Below are positions 22,650-35,608 of a stretch of DNA of 64,000 nucleotides, piece by piece; position 1 is the stretch's first letter, and the number at the start of each line of letters is the position of its first letter. The position numbers and the translations under genes are program-made. Below the pieces are notes generated by a model. The model saw nothing but the letters and a program-made list of their open reading frames with translations, was not told where the DNA came from and did not search any database. Source of the DNA: Argopecten irradians (taxonomy: Eukaryota > Mollusca > Bivalvia > Pectinida > Pectinidae); the NCBI RefSeq assembly GCF_041381155.1, contig NC_091135.1, positions 4,853,620 through 4,917,619 of the forward strand, read 5' to 3'.

Positions 22650-23010
22650 GAAAATGATTTTTGGCAGTACTGCCAAAAATCATGATATTTACATCTATAG
22701 TAATTGAAATGAGTACATACAGTCAGACCATGAAGCCCAATTGTGGTCTACAATTTCATTACACATTTTTACAGTGTTATTAGTAATTGTAAAGTGATAT
22801 CTGCAGGTATGTTTCTATCTAAACATACATAACGCATAAAATACAACAACTTCACAGTATATAATGTATGTGTTGTAGCTAATATTTATCAGGCATATAA
22901 AGTAATTTGAATGACTTTCAAAGCTTAATTCATCAAACCTTGTGGTTTTCAATAGATTAATGAAGAAAAAATAACATGTCAAAATTTTTGTCCAATTACG
23001 GCACATATAA
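22650..23010 (-). repeat. Dispersed repeat M7, minus copy
   Basis: Inverted homologue of 13920-14290. Its left end is itself a small palindrome, tttttggcagtactgccaaa. The two copies are about 8.7 kb apart in opposite orientations and enclose gene B. Confidence 0.75.
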
Positions 23011-23127
23011 CTTTAATGTTGTAATACAATACCATTTATTAAAGCGTCAAATGTCAATTACATAAAACGATGAATATGGATCGTTTTAGATATGATTAGA
23101 TATTAGGGAAGTATGGCTTACGACACA

Positions 23128-23195
23128 TTTTTGTTTGTTTGTTTGAGTTTTACGGCCCATCGACAACTAAGGTCATTTAGGGCCAAATACGAGAC
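23128..23195 (-). mobile_element. SINE tail fragment, same family as 53596-53813
   Basis: 'gtttgtttgtttgagttttacggcc' type sequence (about 23130-23150) followed by 'actaaggtcatttaggg' corresponds to the A-rich end and 3' body of the tRNA-derived SINE at 53596-53813, in the same orientation. Only the 3' portion remains. Confidence 0.55.
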
Positions 23196-23199
23196 ATTG

Positions 23200-26100
23200 A
23201 TAGTTAGAGTGATATACATATTCAATAAAGGATACGTTTCCTATAAGTAAGTTGACGAAGATAATGTTTATCTGTAAATTTCATGGCTATAATAACTAAG
23301 TAAGTCGGGTCCTGCAATTGACTGAAAAAAACGTATTTTAATTGATGTATAGCCAGCAAAAAGCCGGAACTTAAAACAATGAGCCGTTGCGTGTTTAGCA
23401 ACAAACATGAAACTACACTTCAAGTAGTGACATCCGCTGTTCAGAGATTATACTTTAAAACTCATTCACCCCTGAACACACATTTAGACTCTTCAAAATT
23501 AAACACTAGTCCAGTCCATTATGAAAATTCAGGGGTGAATTAGTTAAGATCAATAAAATTTTCAATTTCAAGGAAAACCAGCCTATATTGGTCCCATAAA
23601 TATTGGAGTCGTCTACGTTGCATGTGATAAGTGACTAGAAGTTGACATATCTGTTTTAAATTCTACCCAGATTCATGAACGTTCTAGTTTAACTGTATTA
23701 GATTAAATAGATATGATACTTATATGTATCTACAATGATTATTGTTTTCAAATTATAAGCAATACATAAAGCGCAATCATACTAACAAGTATACTGTGTC
23801 TAGAACTACATTCTGCATTTAGTTATCAGTATATATTTTGTTTTAAGGACATGGTAATAAAATGCCTTATAAATTTTATTTTTATCTATATTATTTATTC
23901 ATTTATTGATTGTCAGATATGTATTTCCGAAACCATTTGTTTACCATTCCGTGATGCGATTGGTCAGTTAGGGTCAGAAAGGTTATTGAAACCCGATTTT
24001 GAGATTGGAACAGAAAATGTTCATCTATAATGGTCTACAAACTTGACCTAGGGACAGTGGGACACCATTGGTTTACTGAAGAGAATTTAATTATCAACAT
24101 TACTCTATTTTATCACGTATGTACTGTCAATGTGGTGTAAAGTACCCATATGCATAACATATATGCAATTGTCACATTAACAAATAACTCTGGCGTTTTC
24201 ATTGAACCATTTAACGATTTGAGACACATTTTAACAGACCATATATGTGTGTGTTTGAAACAATTATGCAAACTTTTAATACATAATTAACAACTTTAGC
24301 CAATATCTCATGTAATGAAACATTTTAAATGATGTAATATTTACCCCCAATTTCATACATGTTAGAACGAATATACGTACCCGGCCTACTATACCTTTCG
24401 GTCGGCTACGAATGTGTCGTAGTGGAGCACTGCCTTCGAAAAAATCACTCGGGCACAGTTTTCTATACTTTTTTTGTAGGTTTCCAATCATTTTATGCGT
24501 ATACATGCATTTACATATTATTTTTGTCCAAAACAAACTATCAACTATCACCGTACCGCTCGTCATATTATTTCTGGACCTTGCCGTAAAAATCCCTTTC
24601 AGAAACGACTTCATATGTACTACGTTAAATAAATAATGCCTCGGTGGGAATTTGATAATCTATGTGGTTCAGTTTTATTGCCTAGTAAGTAAGCGATATC
24701 GAACAAGTAAGATAAAATGCAAATAAACGTTTTATAACGGTTTGCATTATCATTACTTTGCTCCATTAGCAGTAATAGGGAACAATTGTAGCTCTAAAGA
24801 CGACACCATTTTCTGTCTAAAAGTCTTTTGAGCTACAATATTGCAGCTACGTACATGTATACAAATGTATAAATGATAATCACGCGGTGTCATACATGAT
24901 TTAACAACCATTATCAGACTAGGAACGTCCGTGTCAGTGCATGATGATGCAACGACAACATGCTATCATCGGCACTACATTTTATCCCCGCTTTCCCCTG
25001 AAGCTAGTAGTACACGTACGTGACATTACTAAAACAATCAACATTGAGATCAATAATTTTGGATTTTTTTATAAGAAATTTTTGATTATTTTAAGTAAAA
25101 ATTTTTAAAGTAAAATGCTTTAAGAATTCATGAATGTCAAACACGGGTCTGATGACCAGTAAATTCGAGTGCACATATGCATACGATACAAGTGTACGTG
25201 ATTGCAAGCTGACTAACCACAAACTCGTGTGCATTTCATTCAGTACACAGATAGGGAAGTAATACATATAATTTACAAGCGAAAGACGTTTATCACCGAG
25301 ACCTGACCTACACATTGCGTGGCTTTGTCCGTCCATTTCTTTCCTAAATCTAGACTCTGCTCAACCAGTACGGGTCTTATAAATATATATATATATCATC
25401 ATCATTTACATAGATACAGTAAAATGGCACGCATTCCTAACAATTGATCATGTAACATGTTACTAGTGTTCAACTGAACCAGAGTCGTGATCGATTTGCA
25501 CTTTGGTTATTCACCATATCGTATCCTTCGACCTTTTTTATGATAAATAAGTGTTTTAGCTAGAGCTATATGTATACTTACTACTATATTGAAGGACTAC
25601 TCAGCATCGAGAGGCCAGCCTATATATTAGGGCAGTCAAGTCCGCCATTCCCCGTGGATTAATATATCACATGTCGAGAGTACATGACACGTACAACAGA
25701 GCACTACCCCCAAGGTAATGCACAGGGACTTGGTAATTAGTTATAGCCACAGGCATTCGACTCTATAGATATTTCTCTCAATATACACTGCCCTCCAAAG
25801 GTTCTGTTACTTATGTTGCTGTCAATTTCCCTAATGAAAAAAACAATTAATTTAGAGAAGATAAGTAAGTTGATAAATAAAAAAGAATTATATACTAAGT
25901 TGATAAATAACATATATATATATACTGTATTAAAAAGGCTTACATATTTTGTACTTTAAGTATATTTGTAAATCTGCACGTGTAACAGAACTTTTGAATA
26001 CTGACACAGTTTATGATATAGAGAGAAAAATATCCATAGAGCCAAACGCATGTGGTTTGAACTAGGCTTTAGATATCTCAAAGGCCCTTTAGAATAAGAT

Positions 26101-26200
26101 TAGGACATATAGGCATATTCATACAATGTATATCATAATTACACATCGGGACTTGGGAATTAGTTACAGCCTAAACAGACACTGGTATTTGAAATAAGTA
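23200..26200. other. Gene-free AT-rich region
   Basis: No exon, RNA gene or clear repeat is supported beyond short (TA)n runs at 25383-25395 and 25911-25924. Words such as 'cagggacttggtaattagtt' (25725) resemble the ends of the M6 hairpins listed further on and may be decayed fragments. Confidence 0.45.
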
Positions 26201-26204
26201 CAGG

Positions 26205-26356
26205 GACCTGGCATGAATTTCTAACCAACAGTATATATATTTGTGTGTATTATAGTATCAAGGTATTAACTCTACTGAAGAGAAAAACGGACATATTTAA
26301 CCCGAGAAACATATATTTATATATACTGTTGGTTAAATTCGTGCCAGGTCCCTGTG
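26205..26356. mobile_element. Hairpin MITE family M6, copy 1
   Basis: Left arm 'cagggacctggcatgaattt' with 'ctaaccaacagtatatata'; right arm 'tatatactgttggttaaatt' with 'cgtgccaggtccctgtga'. A small loop of unique sequence lies between. The same arms occur at 35505-35605 and 40017-40111. Confidence 0.8.
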
Positions 26357-27054
26357 ATTGTAAGTAGATTACGAAGCGTCTCAAACAGTTTATAAATATT
26401 AGGCCAGTGTACATGTCTAAATATAATTCGACTGAGACTAATATCCAGGCCCCTGTGCCATAACACAACCGACACATGTATAACGTTATACACGATGTAA
26501 TACACACTCCAATGCAACGTTGAAACTACACATGCAGGCAGCATCAATTGAGCGTGTATTCACGTGTATTCACGGATATGGCAGATATTATCGCCAAATT
26601 CTGCGTAGCTGTATAATATAAACCTACATGATCTTGACATCTCAGAGATCGATTCGTCCACAACAAAACGAGAAAGAATGTTGTAACATTTGTGTTTTGG
26701 GAATTACATATTAACACTAAATTGATAGAAGAACCCGCATATACTTACATATACACTGTAGATATATATCTGTGAGCTCCATTATAACCTATTTCCTTGA
26801 CAAGCCTCGATTTCCGTTACACGCACATGTATAAATAAAATCTCAGTAATTAGATCGTTGCCATGGAGAATAGACACTGGCCAACCACCATTCATGTGCT
26901 ATTGACACAAACCGACCGGTGGTCTCCACTGGTCAGTGTATATATGTTGAGCAGGCCGACTGTAACGTTGGTGTGTGTCACGTACTCTCTTTGAGTTGAT
27001 AATATCCACAGGAATACGTATGTGTGAGCCAGAATATCTATTCACAAGGGGAGG

Positions 27055-27118
27055 GGCATCCTCGATACGCCAGGGGTTACTATCACTGTCATTAGATATT
27101 CACCCCTGGATTATCTCA
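27055..27118. repeat. M5 hairpin fragment
   Basis: 'catcctcgatacgccagggg' and 'ttactatcactg' match one arm of the full hairpin at 36958-37045. A single inverted arm is also present at 32366-32403 (ggcagtgatagtaaccc then tatcgaggatg). Confidence 0.6.
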
Positions 27119-27732
27119 CAGTAAAACTGCAGATAGTTCAGGAGGAACAGATATATACTTCTTCTGGAGATAACAGAGAGAGCGACCACGGGGATCTAAG
27201 AATTAGACGCCCATGTAACCTCTAAGCCGCATTCATAGGGGCGTGGTCAGGGTTGAAACAATGTGGATGTAATGTTATTCCTGCCGAATCAAAGCAACTT
27301 GTCCCGGAACAGTGGAAACAATCCAGGAAACCGGATCGAATTTCTACGACTCAGCTTTTGATATATTTTACAATGATGCAGTATAAAAAATCCAAATAAA
27401 TACTAAAATTCAGAATTTCCTGCATTTTGTACACTTTAGTTTTTGTAGACAGGCGTATTCAGAATATAATTTTATTCGTGACTTAAGTTGATCGTAAAGA
27501 TATAAATGTTTATAACACAATTAAGTATTGTACACTATTTAACAACAGTGATGATAAATACAGTGATGTTTTCAAAATAGTCTATACAACTTCGTTCTAC
27601 TCATCAGACACCCTCTCTCTGATACTTTCATACGAAACAAAAAGGGACTCCCAAAGAAACAATCGCTTGTAGGTTTCCTATGAGAAGTCGCCTAGTTATA
27701 CTATGTTAGGGACCTCCGATCCACCCACCGAC

Positions 27733-27825
27733 CACAGGTACCTGGCTCGTTTTTTTATATTGACATGTTATAGTAATATGTACTAGAACATGTCATTTAA
27801 AAAAACGAGCCAGGTACCTGTGCGC
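27733..27825. mobile_element. 93-bp near-perfect hairpin element
   Basis: Arm cacaggtacctggctcg followed by a T-run, inverted as an A-run and cgagccaggtacctgtg. The central part (gacatgtt...aacatgtc) also pairs. Almost the whole element is stem, so it is a foldback MITE. Confidence 0.85.
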
Positions 27826-27969
27826 CGACGTAAGCATACGGGAAGGCCAATTAGGGTAGCTTTGATTACACCTTGGTACGTTATGTACCTGTGTTTGAAA
27901 GAAGAAAGAAACATACCACCAGAATTGAACTTCAATATATATAGCAACTAAAATCGATCATTCTAAATA

Positions 27970-28309
27970 TTAAAGATGCTCCACCGCCGACAAAGCATAA
28001 ATGATATTCATCAGTTGAACAAAAATTGGTGTTTGATCATGTATATATATGTCTAAATTAACACAAAAAAATAATATAAAATAATTGGTGCATGCGCAAT
28101 CAGTACTTCCTTCCATATAGGATATAGTGACACGGAATTTTTTCGGGATGCAATTAATTATTTTTCATATTTTTAACTTGAAGTAAAAGCTCAAACTTTT
28201 CAGTGGTGGTAATGGTGTAAAGTAAGTAACTTTTGTAACGGAAGAAAGATACGAAATCGTCTGCTCCTGTTTTTGAAAGTGAAAGTGTCAGCGGTGGAGC
28301 ATCTTTAAT
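27970..28309. mobile_element. MITE family M3, copy (340 bp)
   Basis: Ends TTAAAGATGCTCCACCGC and GCGGTGGAGCATCTTTAA form perfect terminal inverted repeats. The interior ('ggtgcatgcgcaatcagtac', 'gtgacacggaattttt') is shared with 37188-37546. Noncoding, with TTAA at both borders. Confidence 0.88.
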
Positions 28310-28894
28310 ATTTTTAATACACATATCTTTGCATCTCTGCCCAAAATTAACGTTTAACTATCTAACAACACATTTTGAAGTAAGTTTATAACATTTATAA
28401 ATTAAACTGGATTTATATCGCCACTTACAAAGTGGAGTTGGGATATTTTTCATTTTATATTATTTCTTTGTGAAAGCAATCCCGGTAACTCTGATTTCTT
28501 TCTATTATACCTGTATACCCTTGTGATACTAGTGATTACCTTGATTTACATGTATCATAAACTGTTTCAAGAGGAAAGAGTATCAACGAGATAAATGAAC
28601 GAATAATTACTCATCAATATACATTTATATAAACCAAAAAGCATTGCATCATGACACACATAAGTCTAATTTGTGAAATATAAATCAGTGATAGACTGAT
28701 AGTAAAGATGAAAGAACGATTAAATAATACACCAAAGACATCAATGCCCATGATCAACAACAGGGATAATGAATGTGGTTGGTATGTCTGGAACGGTTTG
28801 CCAGACATCGGTCGTGAACGCAGAAACCACGAAAGTCTTCGAAATCCTGCTGGAAATCCATCTAAAGGACACCACGTATAGTAGTTACTAATAT

Positions 28895-30600
28895 TAATCA
28901 TCGATATTTATGGCATAAACTTTGGAAAAGTGGTATTAGAGGGCGATTACTTAATGTAATTTCATCAATTTATGATAATGTACGTTCGTGCGTGAAACTA
29001 AATGGTAAACTATCCGCCATGTTCGATTTGCATGTCGGTTTATTACAAGGGGAATCTTTGTCTCCCATGCTATATTCTTTATTTGTAAATGATATGGAAA
29101 GTGAATTTATAAACTCGGATTGTCAAAGTTACCCCTTACAGTTACTTAATCTTTTTATGCTAATGTATGCAGATGATACAGTCTTATTTTCCGAAGACGC
29201 TACTGACCTCCAGCATATGCTCAACTGTCTACAGACTTACACGGTTAAATGGAATTTAAAAGTAAACACAGATAAAACAAAAATTGTTATATTTAGGAAA
29301 AGGAGAAGAATATTACCTGGTGAAAAATGGACTTTCAATGATAAATCTATAGAAATTGTTGATAAGTTTTGTTACCTGGGTTTGGTTTTTAATTTTAATG
29401 GAAGATTTGCTGTAGCACAAGATACATTAGCGTCTCAAGGCAGGAAAGCATACTTTCAATTAAAAAGAAAAATGAAAAACTTTAGTCTTAACACAGAAAC
29501 AAAAATATCCTTATTTGATACATATGTTACATGCATATTAAATTATGGTTGTGAAGTGTGGGGGCAAGATGTTTCGCCCCAAGTTGAAAAAATTCACCTC
29601 CTTTTCCTTAAAGACATACTTAATGTTAGAAAAACAGTCAATACATCTATGGTGTTTTTCGAAACGGGTAGATATTCATTGTATGTTCAACGTAAGACAG
29701 CTGTTATGAAATATTGGTTAAAACTACTGAAAACAAACAATTGCATTCTGAAATCTTGTTATGATGCACTAGTCGAATTGAATACCAGAAGACCTACTTG
29801 TAAAACGAATTGGGTCTATCATATTAAGCACGAACTTTGTAGTTTGGGATTTGGATATGTTTGGAAAAATCAATGTGTTTTAAATGAAAATCATTTTTTG
29901 CAAATATACCACCAACGTATTAATGATGTTTTTGTTCAAGAATTATATAGTGCGTTTGATGTATCTCCTAAATGTTATTTGTATAAACATATTGTTGATA
30001 ATTTTTGTACACAGTTCTATTTAATTAAGCCTGTAAATCATAAATTCAAGAAGTTTTTAAGCCAATTCCGTATGCAATGTCATAGTCTTATTATCGAATC
30101 CGGACGTTATAATAATATTCCTAGAAATCAAAGGACTTGTTCATTATGTGATAAAAATGACGTCGAAGATGAAGTACATTTTGTTCTTCTCTGTCCGGCA
30201 TATTCTGAATTAAGAGAAAAATACATTAACAGATATTTTTATCATAGACCAAGCGTGCATAAGTTTATAGAATTATTCTCTAGTAAAGATGTTAAAATTT
30301 TGAATATGTTAGGTAACTTTTTGTTTCGTGCAACAGAGAAAAGAAAAACTCTGCTCACAATTAATTAAATCATAAAATTGCTTTTTATTTGCCGTCAGCA
30401 TCAACGTAGGTTCTGTTGTGATCACGTCTTTCATACATATGTAGCTTATTAGTATATTGAAATACTGAAATATTGTCCTCCGCCATCTTATACTTGTATA
30501 CATTGTATGTCATATTATAATGATAATAATTGTACTGTTCCCTATATGCTTGTTATGCATTTGGATGAAAATAAAAACTTAACTTAACTTAACTAATACT
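28895..30600 (+). mobile_element. 5'-truncated LINE with open RT C-terminal frame
   Basis: An open frame runs from about 28900 (LWHKLWKSGIRGRLL, without a start codon) to the stop at 30366-30368; its first Met is at 28992. It contains RT palm motifs: VGLLQGESLSPMLYSLFVND, then the catalytic LMYADDTVLFSE (about residue 56 from the Met), then WNLKVNTDKTKIVIF and YLGLVF, the thumb region, and a C-terminal CSLC-x8-H-x4-C knuckle (CSLCDKNDVEDEVHFVLLC). The 3' end carries AAAATAAAAACTTAAC and a short (TTAAC) tandem tail at 30573-30596. Endonuclease and fingers are missing, so it cannot move by itself. The lack of any stop over 1.4 kb means it inserted recently. The clade is probably CR1/L2-RTE-like, not resolved. 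Confidence 0.85.
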
Positions 30601-31258
30601 TTTGGACCTCAAATGTAATTAACCATTCACAACATATGGACTAGAGGCTGACAAATAAGGGCGAATTCTATAGATAAAAAGTAACCAAGGAAAACAATAC
30701 AATATAATGTATTCGGGAATACAAGTTCAATAAAACATGTATGGATGATTGGATAATGAAACTTTTTACATGTGTAGATCGATCTGCTATTCCAAGGACC
30801 CTGACAGATATATGTTACATTGGATGAGAGAGATCATCAGGGGTTCGAAAGCTGCAGGTGTATGAAGACAATACGAAAATTTAACGAAAAAATTATTAAC
30901 ATGATTTCATCGGAAATCTCTACATATTTTTCTTAGCAGCTCTTAATATATAATCAAATAAAGAATAATTAATTAATGGTATATTTTAGACAAGATTGTC
31001 TTGAACAGATAAGAACATCTTTAATAGGCTTCTTTTACTGATGTCGTGGCCAGAAATTTGGTCTTCAGAATTATCAATGATAAAAAAATATTTGGAATTT
31101 CGATCCAAAGAAATTTCGATAATGCTAATCTACATATCAATACATATCAATAAAATGCGTATATACACAACATATTTAAACGAGGTGGTGAGACATTACA
31201 GATGCCAGACAATATTAGCTTAATACATTTTGACATATCCTTATATTCATGGGGATTG

Positions 31259-31670
31259 TTAAAGGCCCATTACCTTTCCGGAGCAAAATTTAAAGGTTTC
31301 TTAAAAAAAAACATTAATAACATCAGAAAATGCATACCGATGACCTAAAATAAGGTTACGACACCAAACATATACAAGATTCCCTGCGTAATATATGAAA
31401 ACAGTGGAGAGTCAATTCGTTGTTTTGCCGTCTGGTGCAGTGATAGCCAACTACCGCGCGGTATTTAGGACGACGGCGGGAAACATAATACGACCCGCGT
31501 TATGAAAATAAACATTTTATTTATTTTAATCAAATAGTTCAGAATGTGATGATAAATGCAGTATTAAAGGTAAGTTAATAATTTTTAAGACTCTACAAAA
31601 TTATCGATCTTGTTTTATATTCCCATTTTAAAAATTAAAAGCCGTTTCGGAAAGGTAGTGGGCCTTTAAA
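31259..31670. mobile_element. MITE family M4, copy 2
   Basis: Ends TTAAAGGCCCATTACCTTTC and AAAGGTAGTGGGCCTTTAA. The body contains 'tgccgtctggtgcagtgata', 'ggaaacataatacgacccgc' and 'ttaaaagccgtttcgg'. Same orientation as copy 1. Confidence 0.87.
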
Positions 31671-34000
31671 TAAAAACGGTAAAAAACATACAAATATATG
31701 TTAGAAAAGTAAAACTGTAGTTCTACGTTAAAGCAATATTCCCCTCATACCCAAGTACATTGTATCTGTGTGAATAACACATCAGAGCAAAACGACGTTT
31801 AAATTAATACATGTAATACTAAATAGGGATAGAAAAATATAACACATCTAGAAATACTATCTCCGTCAAACGGCCAAAATCCGGCAAATAGTTGCCTCCC
31901 ATTTTTTCGGACATTACTGATTTATATTAACAATATTTAGATGTCAAACGTATTATTAACATTGCAAGCATATTAGTTTGACTTGCACATATCTACTGTT
32001 TCACTATAAACAATGGACTGAAATGGGCCATAAAACTAGCCCTACTAAGATCGGCTGCTCCCGGCTTAATTCGTAGATTTTATTTCATTCGGCAAACCTC
32101 GACCGATTCCGGTATCCTACATACAAGTATCAATCATTTTGACCAGCCGATTAAGTGAACCGATGATATTATTCATAATCACAACATGGCAGGCAAAACT
32201 AATTATTATAATTGCTACCGTTTCAGGAGGGTAACAATATATTTGTAAATTTTCAGATTCCTTAATTCTGTTGATATTCATCGAAGGACCAAACTACATG
32301 TACCATGGTCTCATCTGCTGAATACGGTTTTGCTATGATATAGGTCCTAGTCCAGAGATGGAAATCACGGCAGTGATAGTAACCCTTGAATATCGAGGAT
32401 GAGTAGGGTTGTTGGTGACTACATAAGCTCGAAGTCTATGAAAAAAACATTATAATGAGATTTATTATGTCAGAACATTTTTATTTTATAATTTTTCCTG
32501 TAAACTTAATTTCATTTTTTATGTATAGTTAATGAATAAATAATGACACATCTTAATTCTCTGATTAGATAATTGTAATAATAAAAATTATGTAAAATAT
32601 TACACATATGCCATTTGCATTGGTTTGTAGAGCCCGAATTTCGCAGAGGGACATGGGCATTAGTTACGTACAGTTTAGAAATATTTTGATATATATATTA
32701 TTTGGTCACACGTAGACCTACTTAATGATGTATGTATGTAACATCAAATAATTAAAAGGATACCAGGATATAAGTTTAATTATTTGTAAACTTTAACATT
32801 ACTTATCCGTTTGTCACTTGTGGGATTATTGCTGTTTTTTTGTTATTTTTTTCATTTTATCTGTCTTTTGTAAATCTCCCCAATTCCGCTGAACTCTGGG
32901 TCGCTCATTTGTATAATATCATGTGGGGCAGTTACCCCGTACCTATAGCAACTGGTAGGTGTTTTTTCACCGGCGAAGGCTTTGCTCAAAAATTTAAATC
33001 TGAACTTGGTTCTCAATATGATGTAAAACTAATCAATCAAAACCACATTTTAAAACCTAGGTGGAAACGTACGTACGTGTATATATAAACTAGTGATTTT
33101 TGTATGCCCATATGTCACTTCTTAGGTGTAGTTGAACATAACTGAGTTGATATCAAGTCTCTTGAGATATAGATCCGTCACCATGACTCGTAGATTGTTG
33201 TGTTGTTTGTAATAATTAGTGTAGGGACATTAACAGGTAAGTTATCATCTTATTTATGCTAAATGAGCGACATCAGCCATTTTACACGTGTATATATACA
33301 AGACGTTAACTTTCTGTTTGAATATATTTGCTGAATCAGTCTGATATAATCATTTGAACCAGCTGAGATGTAAACACACATCTGTATAATATAAGGAATT
33401 TTTGAAGTGAAACAAAACTTACGCTTCGATATTAGTAATTCCATCCACGTTTTTTGTCCTAAAACTGAAAACTGTTGTTCCTCTTAGTTTGACCTCAGAA
33501 ACAAAGTGAATCATCAATTCCAATTGTCTTCCCTGATATATAAATGTTTTTGCTATATTTTTGTCCATTGTTGTCAATGCGCACATGCATGTTTGTGTAC
33601 AGCTCGGCATGAACTATATATTAAGGATATTGTAAGGTCCGGCTTCGCTGTAAAATGTTTCTGTCACTTTTATAAACGTATGCCCTTGGTCCCGACACGG
33701 GGATCACTCATGTACAGTACGACGGAATGAGCATACCTTATCGCATAAATTATACGTGCAACATGCTTATACATAAAATCAGTGTTAATAGCATGTATAC
33801 TGTAGATTAAGAACGAAGACAGTATTCATATAACTACTAGTTCATATTATAAATAAAAAGTGAAATTTTCCAATGCAACTTCAAATTGCCTTCCGTTCAT
33901 TTTAACAATTCTTGTAACCGCTATAGATATTATCTGACATATTGACAAACGAGTTTACATCTCAGAACGTATATTGAAGGAGTGTCTCAAATTTTATACG
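31671..34000. other. Gene-free region
   Basis: No supported exon. An 82-codon plus frame at 32840-33088 has balanced composition but no recognised motif and no splice context to support it. An isolated M5 arm lies at 32366-32403. Confidence 0.45.
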
Positions 34001-34244
34001 CAGGTTCCCCTAGGGCCATATTTATTTTAAAAAAATTAGAAAAAAAAAGAAAGATTTTTATTACTTATAAGAGGGAAATGATACAATAAGTTGCCCTCAC
34101 ACAGGAGGGGATCCATTCAACTAGCAACTTTCATACTTATTTAAATTCAAAAGGCACATTGTAAAATTGCAGGGTTCAAGCAGAAGAAAAAATAAGTAAA
34201 AGCAAGAAAACTTAAAACTTCATAATACTGCATTTGTAATATCA

Positions 34245-35162
34245 GGCCTATTTTTAATTGAGGCATTTTAAGGGCCATAATTGTGCAAATTGCATTTTGA
34301 GACTGATGGCTGCCATCTTGGATTTTGATAATTGAAGTTTCAAAATGAGTTTGTCACCACTATTTCTAAGAAAGTACTGAAATAATCTTTCTTTAATTTC
34401 AAGTGTAGGTTCCCCTAGGACCCTAGTTATGCGTGTTGCATTTTGAGACTGATCGGTTCACAAGATGGCCGACAATCTGCCATCTTGGATTTTGATAATT
34501 GAAGTTTGTTACCACTATTTCTCAGAAAGCGCTGAATGGATCTTTCTTAAATTTCAAGTGTAGGTTCCCCTAGGACCCTAGTTATGCGTGTTGCATTTTG
34601 AGACTGATCGGTTCACAAGATGGCCGACAAGCTGCCATCTTGGATTTTGATAATTGAAGTTTGTCACCACTATTTCTCAGAAAGTACTAAAGGGATCTTT
34701 CTCAAATTTCAATTGTAGGTTCCCCTAGGACACTAGTTACATACATATTATATTTTGGTACCGATCGGTCGACAGGCCGTCATTTTGGATTTTGGTAGTT
34801 GAAGATTGTTACCGTTCTTGTTCAGAAAGTAACGAAGGGATCTGTCTCAAATTTCATTTGTAGGTTCCCTTGGGACCTTCATTGTACATATTTCATTTTG
34901 GGACGAATCGGTCGACAAGATGGCCGACAGATTGCCATCTTTGATTTTGATAATTAAAGTTTGTTACCGCTATTTCTCAGAAAATACTGAAGGGATCTTC
35001 CTCAAATTTCATTTTTATGTTCCCCTAGGGCTCTAGTTGTGCAAAATTATTGCATTTTGGGACCGATCGGCCGACAAAATGGCCGACAGGCCGCCATCTT
35101 GGATTTTGATAATAGAAGTTTGTTACCGCTATTTCTCAGAAAGTACTGAAGGGATCTAGAAT
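34245..35162. repeat. Tandem repeat, about 155-bp unit, roughly six copies
   Basis: Each unit contains 'aggttcccctagga', 'ttgcattttgagactgatcg', 'caagatggccgaca', 'gccatcttggattttgataa' and 'ctatttctcagaaagtactg'. Landmark starts at 34407, 34562, 34717, 34862 and 35018 give spacings of 155, 155, 145 and 156 bp. A stray end (caggttcccctagggcc) lies at 34003. The units are diverged, so the array is old. Confidence 0.9.
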
Positions 35163-35504
35163 AGGCTATGTGATCATGAATTATATTGATAGTTCATCAG
35201 GAGGGCAGACATCGTGGGTTACCCACGTAATCAGCCTACACTAGGCTGCGGTCTGATACGCAGCATGGGTAATTACCAAGAAACTAAACACAAAATTGAC
35301 ATGTAAACATGTTTTATTTATCTTTAATGGTCATTTTCAAACATAAAATACCATTACATGTATATGGAAATACAAACTTATTTCTCTACAAAAACACAAA
35401 AATGTTCATAAAAAAATTTTACATGCAGTAATAATGAGACAAAAATAATACAGTACAGACCCGACTTTCCTTCCCATCATATTCCATATCCCTACACAGG
35501 ACAT

Positions 35505-35608
35505 GGCACAACTTTTTAAACTAACAGTATACACATATATATATTATAGTATATGTATACTACTGGTTAAAAAATTTCGTGTCAGGTCCCTGTGATCCCT
35601 AGTGCTAT
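35505..35608. mobile_element. Hairpin MITE family M6, copy 2
   Basis: Left arm 'acaggacatggcacaac' with 'aaactaacagtatac'; right arm 'gtatactactggtta' with 'tgtcaggtccctgtgat'. The interior is (TA)-rich. The same layout as 40017-40111. Confidence 0.75.

Noticed and set aside
24276..24614. 112-codon minus frame overlapping two plus frames
   Set aside because: All three frames overlap in opposite directions, none has a known motif, and there is no splice or transcript evidence.
28614..28901. 95-codon minus frame, and plus-strand stretch ending NPSKGHHV
   Set aside because: No recognised motif on either strand, no splice evidence, and it lies at the 5' truncation point of the LINE. Left unannotated rather than guessed.
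32840..33088. 82-codon plus frame
   Set aside because: Balanced composition but no domain and no acceptor/donor pair consistent with an exon.
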